Source: Gaoshiqia sediminis (lineage in GTDB: Bacteria; Bacteroidota; Bacteroidia; Bacteroidales; Prolixibacteraceae). Taken from it: DNA of 64,000 nt. Position 1 is the stretch's first letter, and every line of letters starts with the position of its first letter. The stretch covers positions 28,328 through 92,327 of the forward strand of contig NZ_JAPAAF010000014.1 of the NCBI RefSeq assembly GCF_025907915.1, written 5' to 3'. This document shows, piece by piece, positions 1 through 10,863 of this stretch. The translations under genes and the position numbers were made by a program. The notes beneath the pieces were generated by a model. That model did no database searches, was not told where the DNA came from, and was given only the letters and a program-made list of their open reading frames with translations.

Positions 1-1
1 T

Positions 2-1504
2 GTAAATGCATCGCCCGATATTTTGCGCCCCGATAGGCTTGAACGTGTTAAAGCCATCGCTGACATTCTTCGTACGTATGGCCTCAAGCTGTATATTTCC
101 ATCAATTTTTCATCGCCTAAAATAGTCGGGGGATTGTCAGACTCCGACCCTTTGAACCCCGAGGTGATTAACTGGTGGAAAGAAAAGGTTAAAGAGATAT
201 ATACCCTGATCCCCGACTTTGGCGGTTTTCTGGTTAAGGCCAATAGCGAAGGCCAACCCGGACCACAGGATTATGGACGCACCCATGTCGATGGTGCCAA
301 CATGCTGGCCGATGCCGTAAAACCCTATGGCGGCATCATTATGTGGCGAGCTTTTGTGTACAGCTCAGAGGAAGACGATCGGGCCAAGCAGGCCTATGCC
401 GAATTTGTTCCTTTCGATGGTCAGTTTCGCGAAAATGTGATTGTTCAGGTTAAAAACGGCCCAATCGATTTTCAACCCCGCGAACCTTTCAACCCGCTTT
501 TTGGCGCCATGAAAAAAACCGCTATCATGCCCGAACTGCAAATCACGCAAGAGTACTTTGGGCACTCCACGCATTTGGTGTATTTGGCGCCCATGTGGGA
601 GGAGTTTTTTCACAGCGACACCCATCAGGAAGGGACTGGTAGCACGGTGGCCCGTTGCACCGATGGTTCTATTTTTAAACATCGCACAGCCATTGCAGGG
701 GTTGCCAATACCGGAACGGATACGAACTGGTGCGGCCATCATTTTGCCCAGGCCAACTGGTACGCCTATGGTCGCATGGCATGGAACAACCAGCTGACCA
801 GCGATCAAATAGCCGACGAATGGATTAAACTCACTTTTAATCCTGAAACCAACGTAAGAGTAGCACTTCCAGAGGATTGGTCGGTTAACTTCCTGAAACC
901 TATTAAGCAAGTGATGTTGGAAAGCTACGAAGCATCGGTTAACTATATGATGCCACTTGGTTTTCATCACATTTTTCAGGCATCGCACCATTACGGCCCG
1001 GGGCCTTGGTGGGAACGCGATGGAGTGCGAAAGGATTGGACGATGCCCTACTATCATAATGCCGACACGATTGGTGTGGGCTTCAACCGAACAATTACAG
1101 GAAGTAATGCCGTGGCTCAATACCACGAACCGCTAAAATCGATTTACGGGAATTTGGAGACCTGTCCCGAGGAATTCCTCTTATGGTTTCATCATGTACC
1201 ATGGAATCATAAAATGAAGAATGGCAATACCTTGTGGGATGAAATCTGTTACCGTTATGATTCAGGAGTAAAGCAGGTGCGTCAATTTCAGGTTGTGTGG
1301 GACAAGGCGCAACCTTATGTCGATGCAGGTCGATTTGATGCGGTTCAACGCAGATTGCGCACCCATGCGCACGATGCACAAATTTGGAAAGACGCCTGCT
1401 TGCTTTACTTTCAGGAGTTCAGCCGGAAACCCATCCCTTTCGACATTGAACGCCCGATACACAATTTGGACGAAATAAAGAAAAACGATATGGATAGGCC
1501 ATAA
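2..1504 (+). CDS. GH67 alpha-glucuronidase, 5' end outside window
   Basis: This is the last ~500 residues of a GH67 enzyme, which removes 4-O-methyl-glucuronic acid from the terminal xylose of xylo-oligosaccharides, probably in the periplasm. The frame is open to the left edge (VNASPDILRP precedes any start), so the start and signal peptide are outside; family members are about 700 residues. Catalytic residues can be placed: Glu in KANSEGQPGP (codon 248-250), Asp in PIDFQP (467-469) and Glu in ITQEY (551-553). Their spacings of 73 and 28 residues match E292/D365/E393 of Cellvibrio GlcA67A as I remember them. The C-terminal helical part with WFHHVPWNHKMKNG is intact. GH115 follows 159 bp downstream, and that gap shows nothing clear. 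A diverged, broken paralogue lies beyond GH115. The enzyme is very likely active. Confidence 0.95.
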   Translation, partial: VNASPDILRPDRLERVKAIADILRTYGLKLYISINFSSPKIVGGLSDSDPLNPEVINWWKEKVKEIYTLIPDFGGFLVKANSEGQPGPQDYGRTHVDGANMLADAVKPYGGIIMWRAFVYSSEEDDRAKQAYAEFVPFDGQFRENVIVQVKNGPIDFQPREPFNPLFGAMKKTAIMPELQITQEYFGHSTHLVYLAPMWEEFFHSDTHQEGTGSTVARCTDGSIFKHRTAIAGVANTGTDTNWCGHHFAQANWYAYGRMAWNNQLTSDQIADEWIKLTFNPETNVRVALPEDWSVNFLKPIKQVMLESYEASVNYMMPLGFHHIFQASHHYGPGPWWERDGVRKDWTMPYYHNADTIGVGFNRTITGSNAVAQYHEPLKSIYGNLETCPEEFLLWFHHVPWNHKMKNGNTLWDEICYRYDSGVKQVRQFQVVWDKAQPYVDAGRFDAVQRRLRTHAHDAQIWKDACLLYFQEFSRKPIPFDIERPIHNLDEIKKNDMDRP

Positions 1505-1663
1505 GGCTCTAAAATACAAGGAATAACGACACACGTCGTACAGCAATGGAAATACTCAAAAGAGTGCGAAGCAATAAGAGAAAAACAGACTCCGATGAAG
1601 TGATTGTTTCGGCATAGGTCGTGGAGTATATATTCGGAAATCATTTTTAAAATATATTGTTTT

Positions 1664-4213
1664 ATGAAAAAATTATCAGCTACTTTTATTGTAATGTTTT
1701 GTTTCTGTGCTGCTTTTGCTCAAGTTGCTAACGGAATCAAATACGTGTCGGAGAGCGGAGGGAGTGGTTATTTCCCCGTGAGTACGGCTCAGGAGTCGGC
1801 ACAAATGCTTATCAATTCAACCGATTATCCAGGTGTTATTCGCGCATTCAATGATTTGCAAGAAGATATTCTGAAGGTTACGAGGAAAAAACCCACGCTT
1901 GTTTATGATAAAATTGCCAGTGCCAAAAACGTTATCATTGCCGGTACCGTTGGGCAAAGTGCACTGATTGATGATTTGGTTGCCAAGAAGTTGCTCGATG
2001 TCAACGAGCTGAAAGGTAAGTGGGAAAAGTTCATTGTCAAAACCATCGACAATCCCATGCCGGGTGTTGAACGCGCCTTGGTGATTGCAGGTAGCGACAA
2101 GCGCGGAACCATTTATGGCATTTACGACCTGTCGGAACAAATGGGCGTTTCGCCTTGGTACTGGTGGGCCGATGTGCCTGTTCAAAAGAAAGAAAGCATT
2201 TTTGTGGTTCCCGGAACGTACACCAAAGGTGAACCTGCCGTAAAATATAGGGGCATCTTTATCAACGACGAAGCGCCGTGTTTAACAACTTGGGTGAAAA
2301 ACACCTACGGAACCAACTACGGCGACCATAATTTTTATGCGCGTGTGTTTGAGTTGATTCTCCGCCTAAAAGGAAACTATTTGTGGCCAGCCATGTGGAG
2401 CTGGGCGTTTTATGCCGATGATCCGATAAACAGCAAAGTGGCCGACGAAATGGGCGTTGTTATTGGGACTTCGCACCACGAACCCATGGCACGAAACCAC
2501 CAAGAATGGACTCGGAAACGCCAAGAACACGGTGCTTGGAACTATGCCACGAACCAAAAAGTAATCGACAAATTCTTCCAAGAAGGAATTGAGCGCATGA
2601 AAGGCACCGAGGACATTGTGACCATTGGCATGCGTGGCGATGGCGACGAAGCCATGTCGAAAGAAACCGATGTGCAATTGCTTGAACGCGTGGTTAAAAA
2701 CCAACGGAAAATAATTGAAAAAACAACCAAACGTCCGGCCAGTGAAACGCCCCAAATTTGGGCTTTGTACAAAGAAGTGCTTGATTATTACGACGCTGGC
2801 ATGCGTGTTCCTGACGATGTAATTATGCTGTTGTGCGACGACAACTGGGGCAATGTGCGCCGCCTGCCCAATGCCAAAGAACGCCAACATCCAGGTGGCT
2901 GGGGAATGTATTACCACGTTGATTATGTGGGCGCACCGCGTAACACCAAATGGCTCAATGTGACACCCATTCAACATATGTGGGAGCAATTGCAACTTAC
3001 CTACGATTACGGAGTAGACAAACTTTGGGTGCTCAACGTGGGTGACATCAAACCCATGGAATATCCTATCACTTTGTTCCTGGACATGGCCTGGAACCCA
3101 ACACAATACACAGCCGCCAACTTGTTGGAGCATCCACGGGCGTTTTGTGCACAGCAGTTTGGAGCCGATCAGGCCGACGAGGCCATGCGTATCCTCAATT
3201 TGTACAGCAAATACAACGGACGCGTAACGCCCGAAATGCTCGACCGCCGTACATACAACCTTGAAACCGGTGAATGGAAAAAGGTGTCGGATGAATATTT
3301 AAAGCTTGAAACAGAAGCGTTGCGTCAATATTTAACCTTGAAACCTGAATATCGCGATGCTTACAAACAGTTGATTTTGTTTCCGGTACAAGCTACTGCG
3401 AATCTTTATGAAATGTACTATTCGCAAGCCATGAACCACAAGTTGTTCGCCGAAAACAACCCACAGGCCAACTTTTGGGCCGACAACGTGGAGCGCACCT
3501 TTAATCGCGATGCCGAGTTGGAGTACGATTACAACAACGTGATGGCCAACGGAAAGTGGAATGGGATGATGATCCAAAAGAAGATTGGCTATACGATGTG
3601 GGATGATCGATTCAGGGCGAATAAATTACCCGAAATTTTCCGGATCGAGAACCCCGAAACCGCTGTTGGAAACTATGTTTTTGCTCCAAGCAATGGGTAC
3701 GTTTCAATCGAAGCCGAACATTATTTCGAATTGAAAAATGCCAGCGATGCCAAATGGACAGTGATTCCATTTCATGGCCGCACGCAAAGCGGAATGGCTG
3801 TGATGCCTTATTATCAGTCGGTTGAAGGTGCTTCAATTTCCTATAAAATGAACTTTCCTGCCGATGTGAAAACGGTTACGGTTCATGTAGTTGTGAAATC
3901 GACTTTGGCCTTTGCCAATTTGGACGGGCACAGATATACTGTAGCTTTCAATGGAGGCGAGGCGCAAACCGTTAACTTCAATTCCGATTTGAACGAGAAA
4001 CCCGAAAACATTTATTCCATTTTCTATCCAACCGTAGCCCGTAGGGTGGTTGAGAAAACGGTGAAATTGGACGTGCCCGCTTCGGCCGATGGCATGCAAG
4101 TGTTGACGCTCACTCCGCTGGATCCCGGAATTGTATTTCAAAAGATAGTAGTCGATTTTGGCGGTTACGAAAAATCGTATTTGTTTGGTGATGAGTCGCC
4201 TAGTAAAAGATAA
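1664..4213 (+). CDS. GH115 xylan alpha-1,2-glucuronidase (first copy)
   Basis: GH115 enzymes remove (4-O-methyl)glucuronic acid from internal as well as terminal xylose units, complementing GH67. I chose ATG 1664 because it starts a clean signal peptide (MKKLSATFIVMFCFCAAFAQ). An upstream in-frame ATG at 1604 would add 20 residues that do not look like an export signal. The 849-residue length suits the family. Family-typical blocks are visible: KYRGIFINDEAP, GNYLWPAMWSWAF (near residue 240), TIGMRGDGDEAMS (near 320), LLCDDNWGNVRRLP (near 390) and the C-terminal beta-rich domain from about residue 680. It is predicted periplasmic. A second GH115 lies at 44,783. The neighbouring GH67 genes fit joint removal of glucuronic acid side chains. 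Confidence 0.95.
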   Translation: MKKLSATFIVMFCFCAAFAQVANGIKYVSESGGSGYFPVSTAQESAQMLINSTDYPGVIRAFNDLQEDILKVTRKKPTLVYDKIASAKNVIIAGTVGQSALIDDLVAKKLLDVNELKGKWEKFIVKTIDNPMPGVERALVIAGSDKRGTIYGIYDLSEQMGVSPWYWWADVPVQKKESIFVVPGTYTKGEPAVKYRGIFINDEAPCLTTWVKNTYGTNYGDHNFYARVFELILRLKGNYLWPAMWSWAFYADDPINSKVADEMGVVIGTSHHEPMARNHQEWTRKRQEHGAWNYATNQKVIDKFFQEGIERMKGTEDIVTIGMRGDGDEAMSKETDVQLLERVVKNQRKIIEKTTKRPASETPQIWALYKEVLDYYDAGMRVPDDVIMLLCDDNWGNVRRLPNAKERQHPGGWGMYYHVDYVGAPRNTKWLNVTPIQHMWEQLQLTYDYGVDKLWVLNVGDIKPMEYPITLFLDMAWNPTQYTAANLLEHPRAFCAQQFGADQADEAMRILNLYSKYNGRVTPEMLDRRTYNLETGEWKKVSDEYLKLETEALRQYLTLKPEYRDAYKQLILFPVQATANLYEMYYSQAMNHKLFAENNPQANFWADNVERTFNRDAELEYDYNNVMANGKWNGMMIQKKIGYTMWDDRFRANKLPEIFRIENPETAVGNYVFAPSNGYVSIEAEHYFELKNASDAKWTVIPFHGRTQSGMAVMPYYQSVEGASISYKMNFPADVKTVTVHVVVKSTLAFANLDGHRYTVAFNGGEAQTVNFNSDLNEKPENIYSIFYPTVARRVVEKTVKLDVPASADGMQVLTLTPLDPGIVFQKIVVDFGGYEKSYLFGDESPSKR

Positions 4214-4233
4214 CCATTGTTGATTATACACGA

Positions 4234-5203
4234 ATGAAGCGATTCAATAATATTGTTTTATGTGCCAGCATGCTCTTTATGCTGGCACATATTCCGCTTC
4301 ATCTTCAACCTCTCTTCGGGGCCATGAAAAAGACTTCTGTTATGCCTGAGTTGCAGATAACCCAGGAATATCTTGGACATTCAGTTCAATTGGTTTATCT
4401 GGCTGCCATGTGGAAAGAGGTTTTTAAAAGCGATACGTATCAGGAAGGTGACGGAAGTACCGATGCTCGCACGACCGACGGTAGCATTTTTAATCAGAAA
4501 TACAGTGTAATTGCGGGTGTTTCAAATATTGGGCTGGAGGCAAACTGGTGTGGTCTTCATTTTGCCCAGGCCAACTGGTATGCATTTGGGCGGCAGGCTT
4601 GGAGCAATTCCATCGGCAGTGACCAGATTGCCGGGGAGTGGTTAAAGCTCACCTTTGGCCCGGTTGGTGAAGATCCTGGAACAGCATTTCCGGCAATCGG
4701 CCGAAACCTGAATTTTCTGGAACCGGTAAAGCAAATGATGCTCAAGAGCCGTGAAGCCGCTGTGAATTACTCCATGCCGCTGGGTTTCACCACATTTTCC
4801 CGGGCTCAATCATACGCATTATGGCCCTGGCCCATGGTTTGGACCAGAAGGAATGTATCTATTGTGGTTTCATCATTTGCCATGGGACTATAAAATGAAA
4901 AACGGGCGCATTCTTTGGGACGAATTGTGCTATACGTACGACAAAGGTGTAAACGAAGTGCGCCAGTTTCAAAAAACTTGGGACAAAGTGCAGCCTTATG
5001 TTGATGCACAGCGCTTTTCAGAGGTTCAAAGTAAATTGCGCCGGCAATGTCGCGATGCACAGGAATGGAAAGATGCCTGCCTGCAGTATTTCCGGCAATT
5101 TAGCCGCCGCCCTATCCCATACGACCGGGAGCGACCGCTTTACAATTTAGATGATTTGCTGGAGCGTGACAGCCTTAGGGTACGCCGCAGCCGCCAGACA
5201 TAA
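4234..5203 (+). pseudogene. Decayed second GH67 alpha-glucuronidase
   Basis: A GH67 remnant in two frames. The first part (4234-4893) begins with a signal-like stretch (MKRFNNIVLCASMLFML) joined directly to the middle of a GH67 at QPLFGAMKK, so roughly the first 60% of the protein, including the general-acid Glu and catalytic Asp, is gone. The ITQEY Glu remains. The frame breaks after MPLGF (4785-4790), where one base is missing relative to the intact gene. Homology resumes in another frame as HYGPGPW, then jumps to PEGMYLLWFHHLPWDYKM, skipping about 50 residues present in the intact copy, and continues to 5203. Aligned segments are roughly 60-65% identical to the intact GH67 by eye, so this is an old paralogue rather than a recent tandem copy. 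The product cannot be an active GH67. Confidence 0.9.
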
Positions 5204-5243
5204 AACATGAACCAAAAATTACTAACCTAATAAATCAATTAGA

Positions 5244-7892
5244 ATGAATAAGGTAATCAAACGTATTAATTTTCGCCTGGTCGGTCAGAAGATCTATTCC
5301 GGCCGTACTTCGAAAACATTAAATAAATTGGTCTTTGTGGTCTTGCTGCTATTTGTTTCAGCTGTGGGTCCGATGAGTAGTTTCGGGCAAAAGATGCAAG
5401 TGAACGATCTGGAGTATTTTGAGACCAGAGGTGTAAATGTGCTTGTTTTTAGCAGTGAGTACAACGGCATGTTTTTCGATGAAAAAACAGCAGGAATTGA
5501 GATTATTCAGCACGGAGTTCGTACCTCAACAGGCGGCGCTATCCGGCTGCAGAATACACCTGAGCAGTGGGACCTTGTGCCAAAAGTTGTCGATAGGAAG
5601 GTAAACCGGGAGAATAACTCGATTGAGGTGACGTTAACCTACGAGGATCTTGATTTTAATTCCAGATTGCTGGTTTCTTCCAAAGGCAAAGGCTTGGAAA
5701 TAAGCGTTTTTCTGGATGAACCACTCCCTGAGAAACTGGAAGGACAGGCCGGTTTTAACCTCGAGTTTTTACCATCGGCTTACTTCGAAAGGTCATATCT
5801 GATGGATGGACAACCGGGAGTTTTTCCCAAATATCCTTCCAGTAATACAAGAATCGAACCCGGGAGCAAAAAAATAAAGCAATTTGCCGGTCATAACACT
5901 TTCGAAGACCGGGGAAGGGACGAGTTTATTGTGCCATATCAGTTGGCTACCGGGAAAATCATGGTTTTAGCTCCTGAAGATCCGGAACGCTTTGTAACCA
6001 TAAAAAGCATGGATGCCGATTTGATGTTTTTCGATGGCCGAAATGTAGCCCAAAACGGATGGTTTATTGTGCGAAGTCTGCTCCCCGCCGGTAAAACAGG
6101 GAAAGTACTTACCTGGTACCTCGAACCCAATGCCATGCCGGATTGGATAAGAACACCGGTCGTTGGATTTTCCCAGGTGGGATACGTGCCTCAGCAGGAA
6201 AAGGTCGCCATCATTGAATTGGACAAAAACGATAATCCTCTAAAAACAGCGTCTGTTTTCAAGGTTAATGAAGATGGAAAATTTGTTGAAGCATTTAAAG
6301 GCGATGTGGTTGAATGGGGGGATTACCTGCGCTACAATTACGCGAAATTTGATTTCAGCGCGGTAAAAGAACCGGGAGTCTATTGCATTCAGTATGGCGA
6401 TCAAAGAACGAATATCTTCCCGATTGGGCCTGATGTTTACGCCGGAACCTGGCACCCGACCCTCGATGTTTGGTTCCCGGTTCAAATGGACCATATGCAG
6501 GTGAACGAGGCCTATCGTGTATGGCATGGCGAGCCCTATAAAGATGATTGCCTGCAGGCTCCGTTGAACCATCAGCATTTCGATGGTTATTCGCAGGGGC
6601 CAACAACTGACACGAAGTACAAACCCCTGGAACGGATTCCCGGAATGGCCGTTGGTGGCTGGTTCGATGCCGGAGACTTTGATATCCAAACTGGTTCGCA
6701 CAACAGTGTTATTTCCAGTTTTGTCGAACTATGGGAGGAATTCAATGTGCAGCGGGATCAAACTTACATCGATCAGAAAACGCGCTATGTTGACATCCAT
6801 CGTCCGGATGGTAAACCTGATATTTTGCAACAAATTGAACATGGTGTATTGAACCTGGTTGCGCAGGTTGAAAATATCGGTCATCCGGTTCGCGGGATAA
6901 TTGTACCCAACCTGCATCAGTACCACCACCTGGGGGATGCTTCGACTGAAACGGATAACCTTCCGTATAATCCAGATCTTAAGCCTTACGAAACCGATGG
7001 CGTATCGAGCGGTACCCCCGACGATCGCTGGGCATTTACCAACCGCAGTTCCTATTTGGATTACCAGACCGCAGCGACACTGGCTGCTGCAAGCAGGGCG
7101 TTAAAGGGCTATAACGATGAGCTTGCAAACAAGTGCCTGGCCTACGCCAAAAAGCTGTTGGAAGAAGCTGATGAAGCCGTGAAGAATTCCGGCAATGAAT
7201 CCGATGAATCTTGGATGAGGTTGATGGCCAGAGGTGCAGATTTAAATACGGTACTACAGTTATACATTACGACCAAAGAAACGAAATACTTAGACCGCTT
7301 TGAGGAAAGGATCTGGACAATACTTGATCAATCCGGTCAAGGGCGCGATTTCGGTCAAATGTTTTTTGCGAGCCGAAGCCTTAATCCTGCCTTGAAAGCC
7401 ATACCTTATATGAATGACGACTATAAAGCTAAATTGGAAAGCTATATTTTGAAATACAAAGCATCTGTCGATGAAATGGAGAAGAACAACCCCTATGGCT
7501 TGCCGATATCGCGCAGCGGTTGGGGCGGAAGCGGAATGGTCGTTAATGCAGCCATTACAAACTATTATGCGCACAAGGCTTTCCCCGCCATTATTGATAG
7601 GGAACATGTATTCAGAGGGCTAAACTTTATTTTTGGATGTCACCCCTATTCAAATATCTCATTTGTCAATGCCGTTGGAACCCGTTCCAAAAAGGTTGCC
7701 TATGGAATTAACCGGGCCGATTTTACAACCATTGCCGGAGGAATAGTCCCGGGACTGCTGTTGTTGAAACCGGATTTCCTCGAGAATAAGGATGATTGGC
7801 CATTTTTGTGGGGTGAAAATGAAGTTACCATTGGGGGCTCTGCCGAATATATTGTCCTCGCGAATGCCGTTCTTGATATGATCAAGGAGTAG
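5244..7892 (+). CDS. GH9 family glycoside hydrolase with long N-terminal module
   Basis: The C-terminal ~450 residues are a GH9 (alpha/alpha)6 domain: GGWFDAGDFDIQTG carries the base Asp pair (D475, D478), SFVNAVGTRS matches the GH9 conserved region, and GENEVTI near the end carries the acid Glu (E860). Before it, about residues 305-400, lies the Ig-like domain typical of GH9 (PVVGFSQVGYVPQQEKVAII). Residues ~50-300 are a beta-rich module I do not recognise. The N-terminus is basic with a hydrophobic stretch (LVFVVLLLFVSAVGPMSSFG), so it is exported. GH9 members are mostly beta-1,4-glucanases, but the surroundings are xylan-specific, so the substrate is uncertain. It could act on mixed or associated glucans. 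No clear Shine-Dalgarno site is seen. Confidence 0.85.
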   Translation: MNKVIKRINFRLVGQKIYSGRTSKTLNKLVFVVLLLFVSAVGPMSSFGQKMQVNDLEYFETRGVNVLVFSSEYNGMFFDEKTAGIEIIQHGVRTSTGGAIRLQNTPEQWDLVPKVVDRKVNRENNSIEVTLTYEDLDFNSRLLVSSKGKGLEISVFLDEPLPEKLEGQAGFNLEFLPSAYFERSYLMDGQPGVFPKYPSSNTRIEPGSKKIKQFAGHNTFEDRGRDEFIVPYQLATGKIMVLAPEDPERFVTIKSMDADLMFFDGRNVAQNGWFIVRSLLPAGKTGKVLTWYLEPNAMPDWIRTPVVGFSQVGYVPQQEKVAIIELDKNDNPLKTASVFKVNEDGKFVEAFKGDVVEWGDYLRYNYAKFDFSAVKEPGVYCIQYGDQRTNIFPIGPDVYAGTWHPTLDVWFPVQMDHMQVNEAYRVWHGEPYKDDCLQAPLNHQHFDGYSQGPTTDTKYKPLERIPGMAVGGWFDAGDFDIQTGSHNSVISSFVELWEEFNVQRDQTYIDQKTRYVDIHRPDGKPDILQQIEHGVLNLVAQVENIGHPVRGIIVPNLHQYHHLGDASTETDNLPYNPDLKPYETDGVSSGTPDDRWAFTNRSSYLDYQTAATLAAASRALKGYNDELANKCLAYAKKLLEEADEAVKNSGNESDESWMRLMARGADLNTVLQLYITTKETKYLDRFEERIWTILDQSGQGRDFGQMFFASRSLNPALKAIPYMNDDYKAKLESYILKYKASVDEMEKNNPYGLPISRSGWGGSGMVVNAAITNYYAHKAFPAIIDREHVFRGLNFIFGCHPYSNISFVNAVGTRSKKVAYGINRADFTTIAGGIVPGLLLLKPDFLENKDDWPFLWGENEVTIGGSAEYIVLANAVLDMIKE

Positions 7893-7915
7893 TTATAGAA
7901 ATAAGTTGTTCAATT

Positions 7916-7979
7916 ATCCAAACTTTAAAATCATATATCTAAAATTGATATTCATCGATACGTTAATGCCCTAATTTTA
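7916..7979 (+). promoter_or_regulatory. Direct-repeat operator plus -7 box upstream of CE1 gene
   Basis: Direct repeat ATCCAAACTT (7916-7925) and ATCTAAAATT (7937-7946), period 21 bp, with linker TAAAATCATAT. A -7-like box TAATTTTA (7972-7979) starts 26 bp after the repeat ends, and the start codon at 8041 lies 61 bp after the box. The same 64-bp layout occurs at 17218, 25430 and 41694. I infer a binding site for the hybrid regulator encoded at 21103. The box differs from TAnnTTTG at its last base. Confidence 0.65.
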
Positions 7980-8028
7980 CGATGAACAGCCCAAGTGGTC
8001 AGTTTCTCAAGTATTCCGGTATAACTAA

Positions 8029-8874
<846 letters not shown>

Positions 8875-8966
8875 GTTGATGGATGATATTCCTGAAGAGG
8901 CCAGCTGTTGAGGCCAATTCCACAGAGATGAAATAATTGATTATAAAGAAATAAATTTAGTTAGAG

Positions 8967-10748
8967 ATGATGAGCGTAAAATATCGTGGGCGAACGTCCC
9001 TAAAAGGAATGCAAGTTGGATTACTGTCTGTTTTGATGATTTTAGTTAGCGTGGCTGGATTTAGTCAAAACAAGAAGAAAAAAACTAGTAAGAGCGATAA
9101 TATTCCCCTGTTTAGTCAAGTTGTTTACACCGGCGACGATGATGTTTATAAGAATAATCCCTTGGAAGCCGACGAATTCTACAACCCGATTTTACAGGGC
9201 TGTTATCCCGATCCGGCCATCACGCGTAAGGGCGATGACTATTTTTTGGTGAGCTCGTCGTTTGCCATGTTCCCGGGAGTTCCAATTTTTCATTCCAACG
9301 ATTTGGTGAATTGGAACCAGGTGGGGCACGTTCTGGACCGCAAGTCGCAGTTAAAGGTTCACGACACGGGTATTAGTGCGGGTGTGTATGCTCCGGCCAT
9401 CAAGTACAACCCGAACAACGATACCTTTTACATGATTACCACCCAGTTTGCGGGTGATTTTGGAAATATCGTGGTGAAAACCAAAGATCCTTTTGAAGGC
9501 TGGAGTGACCCGATTAAGTTAACATTCAATGGGATCGACCCGTCGATGTTTTTTGATGAAGACGGAAAAGCCTACGTTGTTCATAACGATGCGCCCGACC
9601 AGGGAAAAGAGTTGTACAACGGACATAGGGTGATCAAAATTTGGGATTATGATGTGGAGAACGACCAGGTGATTGCCGGAACTGACAAGATTATTGTCGA
9701 TGGGGGAGTTGACCTGTCTGAAAAGCCCATTTGGATTGAAGCACCTCATATCTACAAGAAAAATGGCAAATACTATTTGATGTGTGCCGAAGGCGGAACG
9801 GGTGGCTGGCACAGCGAAGTGATTTTCATCAGCGACCATCCCCGGGGGCCATACAAACCGGCACCCAGCAATCCAATCCTGACCCAACGCTATTTTCCGC
9901 AAGAACGAGCAAATAAAGTTGATTGGGTAGGCCACGCCGATCTTGTCGAAGGTCCTGACGGCAAGTATTATGGTGTATTTCTGGCCATTCGCCCCAACGA
10001 AAAAGACCGGGTGAACACGGGCCGCGAAACCTTTATCTTGCCGGTCGACTGGTCGGGCGAGTTTCCAGTATTCGAAAACGGTTTGGTTCCCATGGAACCC
10101 AAGTTGAAAATGCCCGAAGGTGTTGAAAACAAAGCTGGAAGGGATGGTTTCTTTCCCAATGGCAATTTTACTTTCAAAGAAGATTTCAGTTCCGAAAAGC
10201 TCGACTATCGTTGGATTGGTTTGAGAGGGCCTCGCGAAGATTTCATGACGCTTACAAAAAAAGGTTTGCTGATTCAGCCTTTCGAAGTCAATATTAAGGA
10301 AGTGAAACCCACGTCAACCTTGTTCCACCGTCAGCAGCATAAAAACTTTTCGTTTGAAACCACACTCGATTACAAGCCAGCGTCGGAAAAGGATTTGGCG
10401 GGTATTGTGGCGCTTCAGAATGAACACTCGAACTACGTTTTTGGAGTGACGAAGATGGGCGATGAATACTGTCTTTTACTCGAACGGAATGAACGGCCGC
10501 GAAGAAGTCGCCAGGTGGAGTCAAAAATTGTGGCCAGCACGGTTATTGATATCAACAATCCGGTTCACTTAAAAGTGCAGGCCCATGGCGATGACTACCA
10601 GTTCAGCTATTCGATTAACGGAACTGATTTTGTAAATTTAGGAGGTACTGTGTCGGGCGACATTCTCTCGACCAATGTAGTTGGTGGATTCACCGGTTGT
10701 TTGCTGGGCTTGTATGCGACTTCGGCCAACGATGCTGTTCCTGAATAA
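8967..10748 (+). CDS. GH43 beta-xylosidase/arabinofuranosidase with C-terminal beta-sandwich
   Basis: A two-domain GH43 of 593 residues. The five-bladed propeller shows the catalytic triad: D82 in YPDPAI, D191 in GIDPSMFFDEDG and E258 in WIEAPHIY. Residues from about 390 form the Concanavalin-A-like C-terminal domain common to GH43 xylosidases (NFSFETTLDYKP). A basic N-terminus followed by GLLSVLMILVSVAGFSQ is a signal peptide. The protein starts at adjacent ATGs, 8967 or 8970. It is a close paralogue of the lipoprotein at 25586 (shared YKGDDD/YTGDDD entry, IEAPHIY/IEGPHLY and AEGGT blocks). It likely trims xylose or arabinose from xylo-oligosaccharides in the periplasm. Confidence 0.92.
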   Translation: MMSVKYRGRTSLKGMQVGLLSVLMILVSVAGFSQNKKKKTSKSDNIPLFSQVVYTGDDDVYKNNPLEADEFYNPILQGCYPDPAITRKGDDYFLVSSSFAMFPGVPIFHSNDLVNWNQVGHVLDRKSQLKVHDTGISAGVYAPAIKYNPNNDTFYMITTQFAGDFGNIVVKTKDPFEGWSDPIKLTFNGIDPSMFFDEDGKAYVVHNDAPDQGKELYNGHRVIKIWDYDVENDQVIAGTDKIIVDGGVDLSEKPIWIEAPHIYKKNGKYYLMCAEGGTGGWHSEVIFISDHPRGPYKPAPSNPILTQRYFPQERANKVDWVGHADLVEGPDGKYYGVFLAIRPNEKDRVNTGRETFILPVDWSGEFPVFENGLVPMEPKLKMPEGVENKAGRDGFFPNGNFTFKEDFSSEKLDYRWIGLRGPREDFMTLTKKGLLIQPFEVNIKEVKPTSTLFHRQQHKNFSFETTLDYKPASEKDLAGIVALQNEHSNYVFGVTKMGDEYCLLLERNERPRRSRQVESKIVASTVIDINNPVHLKVQAHGDDYQFSYSINGTDFVNLGGTVSGDILSTNVVGGFTGCLLGLYATSANDAVPE

Positions 10749-10783
10749 CTTTGGTATAGTTTGTTTAAATATTCACGTTTTTC

Positions 10784-10822
10784 AATTGGCAGGTTCGACG
10801 TAATTTTGGTATCCTGCCAATT
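10784..10822. repeat. 10-bp perfect inverted repeat between two GH43 genes
   Basis: AATTGGCAGG (10784-10793) pairs perfectly with CCTGCCAATT (10813-10822) across a 19-nt loop. No T-run follows on either strand, so it is not a standard intrinsic terminator. It lies in the 115-bp gap between two GH43 genes and could be an mRNA-processing or stabilising hairpin. Confidence 0.55.
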
Positions 10823-10863
10823 AGAGCGAAACACCTGTATTGCAGATCAGTAAACTAAATGAA

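Noticed and set aside
1604..1663. Earlier ATG start for the first GH115
   Set aside because: The added 20 residues precede a complete signal peptide and look non-coding.
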